Position numbers and translations under genes: made by a program. From positions 1 to 11,385 of the forward strand of contig CAMGFM010000022.1 in assembly GCA_946055365.1 (NCBI GenBank): 11,385 bases of DNA. Reading direction: 5' to 3'. The notes below the pieces were generated by a model that had not been told where the DNA came from, did not search any database, and saw nothing but the letters and a program-made list of their open reading frames with translations. Positions 1-6,222 of this stretch are shown here, in pieces (position 1 is the first letter of the stretch; each line of letters opens with the position of its first letter). This DNA is from an uncultured Prevotella sp. (GTDB lineage Bacteria > Bacteroidota > Bacteroidia > Bacteroidales > Bacteroidaceae).

Positions 1-98
1 CTCAGTTTGCACTGTCTTTGCATAAGACAGGCTGCACCTCGGCAATCGAAACAAGCTTCATTGCTCTCGGTTTGCACTGTCTTTGCATAAGACAGGCT
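1..98. repeat. Direct repeat flanking a quasi-palindromic element
   Basis: A 29-bp sequence occurs identically at 5-33 and 70-98, a period of 65 bp. Each copy contains a perfect hairpin, CTGTCTT-tgcat-AAGACAG, at 12-30 and 77-95. The segment between them (26-81) is itself an imperfect palindrome. It opens with GACAGGCTGCA, has AAGCTT near its centre, and closes with TTGCACTGTC. A diverged version of this segment lies at 4025-4082. The window starts inside the array, so further copies may lie to the left. No coding potential is convincing here. This resembles interspersed intergenic repeats I associate with Prevotella genomes, but I cannot confirm that or assign a function. Confidence 0.8.
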
Positions 99-317
99 TT
101 TGCCAGTGTCTGGGCGTGCGGCAAACCGCCCTGCCGCCATGTGTCATGCGTTCATGCCGTCGCACGGCATACATACGGCGACAGCCATGAGCGTCCTGAC
201 GCGCGTGCCGCCCATGAATGTCCTGACCTTACCGGTGTCTACAAGTATGTAGCAGGCAGGGAGAATACGGCAAAAAACATCTGAACCTGAATCAAACAAC
301 TATTATAGTGCCTTTTT
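99..317 (+). other. Upstream non-coding region of the secreted-protein gene
   Basis: No gene is supported in this stretch. It contains a perfect short hairpin, ATGCCGT-cgc-ACGGCAT (154-170), and an imperfect 16-bp direct repeat (185-200 and 212-227, 14 of 16 matches, core CCATGA..GTCCTGAC). I find no good TAnnTTTG box here, so the promoter of the gene at 318 is not visible. It may lie upstream of the window or be atypical. If transcription starts before base 1, this stretch and the preceding repeat would form a long, structured 5' leader. Confidence 0.5.
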
Positions 318-3300
318 ATGACGAGATCCCTTTGCTCTCTTCCTTTTTTCTCCCGACATCTGCGGCCGTGTCTCACTATGCTGCTTGTGTCGCTGTGCAT
401 GTGTGTCAACGCCAAGGTCGTGATATGGAGCGAGGACTGGACCGGAGCCACCTCTGGACAGCTGGTGGGCGACTACAAGGACATGTATTCGGGCAGTCCC
501 AAAGACAACGTGAAGATATATTCCTCGGTATTGGCTGGAGGCAAATCGCCTGAGCTCATATTAAATCTTAATTCCACGTGGACCGTAAAAATAACAGACC
601 TCAAGGGAGTGAGCGGACAATTTCACCTTACATTCAAGACCAACGCCTACACATTAAACTCACTGACGGCAAACGGTCAGGAGGTGGTCGGCAACCACAC
701 AACTAAGGAAAAGCAAAAGACATGCACGTTTACCGTGGAAAAAGGCACAACGGAACTGACGCTCGTCTTCTCCACTTTATATGACAATATAAGGATTGAC
801 GACATAGAACTCTATGTAGACCAGACACCGACAGCCATATCCTTTGGCGAAGACTATGACGGCAAGACCTTTTACTTCACCGAGGGCGTGAGCGAGTCAT
901 TCGTAAAGCCACAGCACAAGGTCTCTCCCGAAGGTGTGGACGGCAGTGTCACCTACGCCAGCAGCAATACCGATGTCGTGGAGGTTGACGCCGCGGACGG
1001 CACCCTCTCCTTTAAGGGCTACGGACAGTCAGACATAACGGCAACGTTCACTCCTGGCGACAACACCTATGCCACGTCATCAGCCAAATACACCGTGGTC
1101 AACCGCGAGCGTGACAAAAACAAGCCAGTCATAGCCTTTGAGGACGGCACGCCCGACGGAAGCGTCTTTCAGGTGAGGGCCGACGAGATTTTCACGGGCA
1201 AGCGCGCCGTGTGTGATGACGCAAACGCAACGGGACGCATCGTCTATGGCAGCAGCAACGAGAGCGTGGTGAGGGTGGATGATGACGGACAGCTCGAATT
1301 TGTGGCATACGGCACAGCCGAGGTGTCCGCCTTTTTCCAGGGCACAGGCGAATACACAAATTCAGAAGCCATCACCTATAAGATAGTCTACGTGGAAAGC
1401 CACATTTTCCATGAGTCCTTTGACAAGTGCAGCGGCCCTGAGGGCAACGACGGAGCGTGGGTCAGCATAGGCGGCGGGCCCACCCAGCTCCTTGAAAAGG
1501 ACACCGACAACAGCGGATGGATCAATGAGTATGCCTATGCAGCATGCAAGTGCGTGAAACTGGGACTGAGCACAAAGAAAGGCTTTGTCACCTCGCCACA
1601 GATAGACCTTCAGGCTGGCGACAAGGGCATATTAAGGTTCAAGGCCGGCGCATACAACATAAGTGGAGAGACAAACAAGATGACCGTAAGCACAGATAAA
1701 GGCACGCTCACGTATGACGGCACATCAGGCAAGAGCATCGAGCTGGAGCTGAAGCGCGGAGAATGGACAGAATATGTCATGAAAATCGAAGGCTCGAGAC
1801 TGTTCAAGCTCACCTTTTCGGCAAAGCAGGACAAGGCAAACCGCCTCTATCTTGACGAGGTCACGGTGGATTTGGCACAGCCGTGCATGAGGTTCATGCA
1901 GGATTTTGTGGACGTGAAAAAAGGAGAGGCGGCACCAGCCATGCCCCAACTGAGGCTGTATGACGGAGAGGGCTGTGACCTGACGATAGGGACAGGCGAA
2001 GCGTCAGGCACTACGGTGACCTATTCGTCAGACAACAGCGGTGTGGCGACGGTGGAAGACGGCGTCCTGCACATACATTCCATAGGAACGGCCGTCATCA
2101 ATGCCGTCTGCCATGACAGCGAGCGCAAGGAATATGACGGTCTGAGCGCGTCTTTCAGGCTGAACAGCCTCTATAATCCAGACTACCAATACACTATCGA
2201 CGAGTTTGTGGCAGAATACAACGCGGGCAAAGTGCCTGCGGCAGGTGCTGTAACCCTCTCGCTTGAAAACGCCGAGGTATTGCACGCGCATGAATATGTC
2301 GAAAACGAGGTGTCCGTGGCAGACGTTTATCTGCGACAGAACGGCCGCGCAATGCGCATAGCCAAGGTGCCTGTCACGGAATCCATACCCGAGGGTGACA
2401 ACCTGCTCGTCAGCGGAGTGGTAAGCGGCACTATTGCGATGGCAGACGGCTCATACGGCATAAACTATGGCGGCTCATCGGCTCTCAGCTACACTCACGC
2501 CGACACGAAGATAGTGCCTGCACTCATCGACGAGACGGCAGACATCAACGCCTATTGCTATAACCTTGTGAGCCTAAAGGGCATGAAAGTGAGCGCAGAG
2601 TCAGGCGTGACAACGCTCACCGACGGCACACACAGCCTCACGCTGTCATCCGTCCTCTGCGGTGAGGGCGTTGCAGACTTTCATGACGGCGAGACGGTGG
2701 ACCTTGACGCAATACTCCTGCCCTCGGAAAGTTCCATGCAGATATGTCCGCTATCATCGGCAGGCGTGGTGTATTGCTATGACGAAGGCAACGCCAACTG
2801 TCTTGTCAGCAGGGAGGGCGTGACGGTAAGGATAAGCCGCACGCTGGCGGCAGACAACTGGAACTCGTTTTGCGTGCCGTTTGACCTGACATACCAGCAG
2901 GCCTGCGAGGCGTTTGGCGATAACGTGCAGATACAGACGCTTGACACTGACAACACCACAAGGGAGCAGCTCGTGTTCAAGAGCGACGATAAGATAAGGG
3001 CTGGAATGCCATATATCATAAGACCCACTGTCACGGGCAGCGGCACATATACGTTCAGCGGGGTCACGGTGAGCGACTCCGACCCCACTACCGTTGGCTC
3101 CGTGTGCAGGATGGCGGGCATATACTGTCCCACGGAGGTGTCTGACGTGCTTGCGGAAAACCCCTCTGCCTATGTGGCGTTCATTGCCAAGGGCGACAGG
3201 CTGGTCATCTCACAGCCGGGAACGATGAAAGGCTTCCGCGCATACTTTCTGATACCGCAGGATGTCAGCCCCATGGTCAGCATAGGCGAGCTGACTGGCG

Positions 3301-3446
3301 TGAACGCGGCGCATCGTGACGGCGAGACGCAAGACGGCCTCATCTACGACCTCTCAGGACGCTGTGTAGGCCGTGACCTGCAATCGCTGGGCCGTGGTGT
3401 CTACGTGTATAAGGGCAGGAAAATAATGACAGGAACGAGAAAATAA
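318..3446 (+). CDS. Secreted multi-domain surface protein with Ig-like and jelly-roll-like modules
   Basis: This 1042-residue protein is probably exported and glycan-binding or adhesive; no catalytic domain is recognised. A Sec signal peptide is visible: basic n-region (RHLRP), hydrophobic core at residues 18-30 and likely cleavage after VNA (32). There is no lipobox. Modules in order, with rough limits: a beta-rich jelly-roll-like segment (34-166), two Big2-type Ig-like domains (about 170-260 and 270-355, each with a YASSN or YGSSN motif), a second jelly-roll-like segment (361-517) opening with HESFD, a third Ig-like domain (523-614, YSSDNS), a region of possible OB-fold type (623-820), then NWNSFCVPFDL (847-857) and a C-terminal tail, IYDLSGR...GVYVYKGRKI (1009-1036). 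That tail resembles a short type IX sorting signal, so export to the cell surface is plausible. Met1 is preferred over Met21 because it supplies the charged n-region. The next gene starts 32 bp downstream and is probably co-transcribed. Confidence 0.85.
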   Translation: MTRSLCSLPFFSRHLRPCLTMLLVSLCMCVNAKVVIWSEDWTGATSGQLVGDYKDMYSGSPKDNVKIYSSVLAGGKSPELILNLNSTWTVKITDLKGVSGQFHLTFKTNAYTLNSLTANGQEVVGNHTTKEKQKTCTFTVEKGTTELTLVFSTLYDNIRIDDIELYVDQTPTAISFGEDYDGKTFYFTEGVSESFVKPQHKVSPEGVDGSVTYASSNTDVVEVDAADGTLSFKGYGQSDITATFTPGDNTYATSSAKYTVVNRERDKNKPVIAFEDGTPDGSVFQVRADEIFTGKRAVCDDANATGRIVYGSSNESVVRVDDDGQLEFVAYGTAEVSAFFQGTGEYTNSEAITYKIVYVESHIFHESFDKCSGPEGNDGAWVSIGGGPTQLLEKDTDNSGWINEYAYAACKCVKLGLSTKKGFVTSPQIDLQAGDKGILRFKAGAYNISGETNKMTVSTDKGTLTYDGTSGKSIELELKRGEWTEYVMKIEGSRLFKLTFSAKQDKANRLYLDEVTVDLAQPCMRFMQDFVDVKKGEAAPAMPQLRLYDGEGCDLTIGTGEASGTTVTYSSDNSGVATVEDGVLHIHSIGTAVINAVCHDSERKEYDGLSASFRLNSLYNPDYQYTIDEFVAEYNAGKVPAAGAVTLSLENAEVLHAHEYVENEVSVADVYLRQNGRAMRIAKVPVTESIPEGDNLLVSGVVSGTIAMADGSYGINYGGSSALSYTHADTKIVPALIDETADINAYCYNLVSLKGMKVSAESGVTTLTDGTHSLTLSSVLCGEGVADFHDGETVDLDAILLPSESSMQICPLSSAGVVYCYDEGNANCLVSREGVTVRISRTLAADNWNSFCVPFDLTYQQACEAFGDNVQIQTLDTDNTTREQLVFKSDDKIRAGMPYIIRPTVTGSGTYTFSGVTVSDSDPTTVGSVCRMAGIYCPTEVSDVLAENPSAYVAFIAKGDRLVISQPGTMKGFRAYFLIPQDVSPMVSIGELTGVNAAHRDGETQDGLIYDLSGRCVGRDLQSLGRGVYVYKGRKIMTGTRK

Positions 3447-3478
3447 TTTTATAACCCACAAAAAACATATATAAGACA

Positions 3479-3673
3479 ATGGCAAAAGAACGGTTTGTGC
3501 CGCCTATGATAGACGTAGTGGAGATGGATTCGGAAAACATAATGGCATCCTCTGGCAACAGAGGCATGATAGATGACGGCAAAGTGGACATCACCAACCC
3601 CGACGGTCTCGACACGGGAGACCCCGGAGAGATGATGGCTCCTCCAAAGGACTATTTTAACGCATGGGACTGA
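3479..3673 (+). CDS. Small acidic protein downstream of the secreted-protein gene
   Basis: This 64-residue ORF begins MAKERFVPPMIDVVEMDSEN and ends FNAWD. It has no signal peptide or membrane segment and many Asp and Glu residues. The pattern of basic start, PxIxVVExxSExxMASS and a low-complexity Asp/Gly/Pro-rich tail ending in an aromatic residue plus Asp matches a class of short hypothetical proteins I associate with Bacteroidales, often beside secreted proteins. Their function is unknown to me. The ATG follows the upstream stop by 32 bp, with an A-rich leader (ACAAAAAACATATATAAG) and no Shine-Dalgarno sequence, as is normal for this phylum. Placement suggests an operon with the upstream gene. 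It could be an accessory factor, a cytoplasmic partner or a peptide precursor; nothing in the sequence decides this. Confidence 0.7.
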   Translation: MAKERFVPPMIDVVEMDSENIMASSGNRGMIDDGKVDITNPDGLDTGDPGEMMAPPKDYFNAWD

Positions 3674-3731
3674 AGCCCGCACTCTTCCCGATAAGTAATC
3701 ATGTCGGCGGATAGCGGCGGCATCTGCACAT

Positions 3732-3809
3732 AAGTGCCGCTTTTCACGACGAGAAGTGCCGCTTTTGCTTTATTAAAGAGGCACTCTGCCGTAGTGAAAT
3801 GCCACTTTT
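3732..3809. repeat. Cluster of AARTGCCRCTTTT modules
   Basis: Three forward copies fit AARTGCCRCTTTT: 3732-3744 and 3754-3766 are identical and start 22 bp apart, and 3797-3809 reads AAATGCCACTTTT. A fourth, inverted copy is AAAGAGGCACT at 3775-3785. The same core recurs at 8857-8974 in another gap of this window. The alternating orientation would allow stem pairing. Function is unknown; a protein-binding array, an RNA structure or a mobile repeat remnant are all possible. Confidence 0.65.
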
Positions 3810-3819
3810 CTCAATCATT

Positions 3820-3897
3820 GAATCAGGAATCAGGAAAGAAGAATTAAGAAAGCCGAATGGTCAATTCCTAATTCCTCATTCCTAATTCATTAATTGT
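3820..3897. repeat. Heptamer arrays in inverted orientation
   Basis: The left side holds 7-bp units GAATCAG, GAATCAG, GAAAGAA and GAATTAA (3820-3847). The right side holds AATTCCT, AATTCCT, CATTCCT and AATTCAT (3863-3890). The two sides are roughly reverse complements, so the region could form an AT-rich hairpin. Tandem heptamers of this kind are prone to slippage. They lie about 75 bp upstream of the promoter-like box. Confidence 0.6.
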
Positions 3898-3971
3898 CAT
3901 AATTCAATGAATGTTTTACCCTTACGGCATAAAACACTTACATAACGCAACTGTCATATAGAAAAATTCCG

Positions 3972-3979
3972 TAACTTTG
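3972..3979 (+). promoter_or_regulatory. Bacteroidetes -7 promoter box upstream of the DUF262 pair
   Basis: TAACTTTG matches the Bacteroidetes sigma-factor -7 consensus TAnnTTTG exactly. At the expected -33 position I see only CTG (3951-3953), a weak match to TTTG or TTG. The box faces the DUF262 genes. If used, transcription would begin near 3986 and leave a leader of about 210 nt containing the quasi-palindrome at 4025-4082. Confidence 0.5.
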
Positions 3980-4024
3980 TTCTCCGTGAATACAGCGATT
4001 ATTGTCTGCGCTATATTGGGCAAA

Positions 4025-4082
4025 GACAGGCTGCATCCGGGCTATTGGAGCATGCTTAACCCGATGATTGGCTTGCGCTGTC
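4025..4082. repeat. Diverged second copy of the quasi-palindromic element
   Basis: This 58-bp segment starts GACAGGCTGCA and ends TTGCGCTGTC, matching the ends of the 26-81 segment (GACAGGCTGCA...TTGCACTGTC). Its interior differs, but the central palindrome is kept in altered form: AGCATGCT here, AAGCTT there. It lies between the promoter-like box and the DUF262 gene, so it is probably in the 5' leader. Conserved ends and preserved self-complementarity despite sequence change suggest that structure matters. Confidence 0.6.
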
Positions 4083-4195
4083 TCCGTCGCCCATAACCAT
4101 AAAGCCACAATAGTCCTCACCTGTTACCTGCCTTTCAAGCATCTGTATTGCGTCACACTCACGTTAAGAACAAAAAATAATTGCATGTTATATAT

Positions 4196-6091
4196 ATGGA
4201 AGAACAACCAAAATACGACAAGAATTTTGCTCCCATGCCGATAGCCAAGCTGCTTGACGGCAAGCATAAGTTTGTGATACCGTCTTTTCAACGAGGCTAT
4301 CGTTGGGAAGAGAAGCAGGTTGTTGACTTGCTGGAGGACATCTGGCAGTTTGCCAATGACGACACGCAGAGCAACGACAAGTATTTCTTGCAACCGATAG
4401 TTGTCAAGGCCACGAGACACAACGGGGAGGACGCATGGGAAGTGCTTGACGGCCAGCAACGCCTCACAACGATGCTGCTTATCCTTAAGGAGCTGCTGCG
4501 CGGCTGCATGACTCCCAAAGACACGGCCAAATACTCCTCATTGTTATATGACATCACTTACGCCAATCGTCCCCAACTGGATTTTGACGCGCCTAATGCG
4601 GCAGACAACATCGACAGCTACTATCTCAGTGCGGCCTATGACGTGATAAAGAAATGGTGTGAAGACCATGAAGACTTCACCGACATCACACGTTGCCTGT
4701 TCTATCAGTCAGCCAAGCGTCAGGTATATATAATATGGTATGCCGTCGACGAGGGCAATGGCGACCTTCAGAGCATCAACATCTTCAACAGGCTCAACAA
4801 AGGCAAGATCTCCCTCACGAGTTCCGAGCTAATCAAGGCACTCTTTATCATGGACCATGAGCTTGGCTCCAAGGACAGGGGGCTTGCGGCAGAGCGGTTG
4901 TCGATGGAATGGAACGAGATGGAGCGCAAGTTTCAGAACGACAACTTCTGGTATTTTATCAGCGATGACAGAGCTGGCGCGCAAACTCGCATAGACACGC
5001 TCTTTGACTTCGTTACCCAAAGGCCAGAAGCCTCAGACAGCGACTACTCCTACCGTGAGTTTCAGAAACTCTATGACTTCTGCCGTGAGCAGGAGCGAGG
5101 CATCGACAGCGAGAAAAGGACGGGAGAATGGGCAAGCGACATCAACAACATGCAAGACGCATGGAAGCAGGTAAGAAACACCTACGACCGTCTTGTGGCA
5201 TGGCACGAAGACAATCTCTTCTATCATTATGTCGGCTACCTCGTTGCCTTAGGCTTCACGCCATTGCAGATATACAACCACCTGGAGCAGGAGAAGCATG
5301 CCGTCAAAGACCATGAGTGGACTGTCGAAGACACCAAGCAGTCACTCCGCCGCATGATGATGCTCAGGTTCAAGGACGGCCCAAGATACCTTTCAAAGGA
5401 AGATATAGACAATTTTGAGTATGGTTCTGACTATGTCTCCCGTATTCTGCTGTTGTTCAACATAGAGAGTTGCCGCAAAGGACACAACACACGATTTGCC
5501 TTTGACAACTACAAGAAAGAGCAGTGGGACGTGGAGCATGTCGACTCGCAAAACGACGCCACCCTGCAGGAGTATGACGACCGTATGCGCTGGCTCAGGC
5601 AAGTCAGGTTCATCCTTGAGATGGAGGGAACGACACGTTCCTTGGAGCTGGCCGAGACATGCGGCCGCCACATCAGCGTCTTTGAGAGAAACGGCAAGGT
5701 GAACGTAGATACCTATCGTGACTTTTACATCACCATCAACAAATACTACTCTCGCGAAGGCGGCGAGAGGGAAGAAGACGTTGACCTTAAAAACAAGCGC
5801 AAGGACTACCTTAGCAACCTGACCCTGCTCGACAGCTCCACAAACAGAGCCTACAAGGACGCGCCATTTGCCTACAAGCGTTACTATCTCATCGAAAAGG
5901 ACAAAGAAGGCAAGTGCTTCATACCCCTATGCACACGCAACCTGTTCCTCAAATATTTCAGCGACAGCAACAGCAACGCCTCCTATCTCGACAACATGCG
6001 CTGGAACAGTGCCGACAGGGCAGACTACATGAAAGCCATACACAAGGCGGTGGACCCGATATTTGACTCCATCTCAGACGAGCCACATTAA
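4196..6091 (+). CDS. DUF262 protein with DUF1524-like HNH nuclease region (GmrSD-like)
   Basis: This is probably a GmrSD-family enzyme, the group of type IV (modification-dependent) restriction endonucleases whose DUF262 part binds and hydrolyses nucleotides and whose DUF1524 part is an HNH nuclease. From the ATG at 4196 (631 residues), the DUF262 part shows IPSFQRGYRW (28-37), DGQQRLTT (85-92), FNRLNKGKISLTSSELIK (197-214) and EWNEMERKFQNDNFWYF (238-254). The nuclease part shows WDVEHVDSQND (444-454), with His448 as candidate catalytic base, and NLTLLDSSTN (541-550) followed by KR (561-562), the usual HNH layout. An in-frame TTG at 4181 would add five residues; the ATG is preferred. There is no Shine-Dalgarno sequence. 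The only visible promoter box is at 3972. A second DUF262 gene follows after 131 bp. No DNA methyltransferase is present in the window. Target specificity cannot be read from the sequence. Confidence 0.85.
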   Translation: MEEQPKYDKNFAPMPIAKLLDGKHKFVIPSFQRGYRWEEKQVVDLLEDIWQFANDDTQSNDKYFLQPIVVKATRHNGEDAWEVLDGQQRLTTMLLILKELLRGCMTPKDTAKYSSLLYDITYANRPQLDFDAPNAADNIDSYYLSAAYDVIKKWCEDHEDFTDITRCLFYQSAKRQVYIIWYAVDEGNGDLQSINIFNRLNKGKISLTSSELIKALFIMDHELGSKDRGLAAERLSMEWNEMERKFQNDNFWYFISDDRAGAQTRIDTLFDFVTQRPEASDSDYSYREFQKLYDFCREQERGIDSEKRTGEWASDINNMQDAWKQVRNTYDRLVAWHEDNLFYHYVGYLVALGFTPLQIYNHLEQEKHAVKDHEWTVEDTKQSLRRMMMLRFKDGPRYLSKEDIDNFEYGSDYVSRILLLFNIESCRKGHNTRFAFDNYKKEQWDVEHVDSQNDATLQEYDDRMRWLRQVRFILEMEGTTRSLELAETCGRHISVFERNGKVNVDTYRDFYITINKYYSREGGEREEDVDLKNKRKDYLSNLTLLDSSTNRAYKDAPFAYKRYYLIEKDKEGKCFIPLCTRNLFLKYFSDSNSNASYLDNMRWNSADRADYMKAIHKAVDPIFDSISDEPH

Positions 6092-6222
6092 TTCCCTTGC
6101 TGACATCAATCACCAACCATAAAATCATATACGGTGGGGACTGTGAAATTGAGTAATGCCTCTTATATAATGATGCGTGAATAACTGACAGAACCCACCT
6201 GAAAAATTCGAAGACTACCGCA

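Larger units (their letters stand above)
3674..4195. other. Non-coding gap with repeats and a promoter-like box
   Basis: This gap separates the surface-protein unit from the DUF262 pair. Reading left to right it holds AARTGCC modules (3732-3809), heptamer arrays (3820-3897), a TAACTTTG box (3972-3979), a diverged copy of the left-edge quasi-palindrome (4025-4082), and an AT-rich stretch just before the DUF262 gene. Open frames here are short and follow the repeats, so none is called. No clear intrinsic terminator (GC hairpin plus U-tract) follows the small gene ending at 3673. Confidence 0.6.

Noticed and set aside
18..284. 88-residue + strand open frame at the left edge
   Set aside because: It reads through the direct repeat and hairpins and has no domain; its composition reflects the repeat, not a protein.
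3732..3897. Possible CRISPR array
   Set aside because: The modules are only 7-13 bp, spacing is irregular, orientation alternates, and there are no unique spacers or cas genes.
4181..4195. TTG start five codons upstream of the DUF262-HNH ATG
   Set aside because: TTG starts are rare, no ribosome-binding feature favours it, and the ATG at 4196 gives a normal N-terminus for the family.
6149..6171. TTG...TATAAT promoter-like pair between the two DUF262 genes
   Set aside because: It does not match TAnnTTTG, and the 14-bp spacing does not fit the Bacteroidetes promoter pattern.
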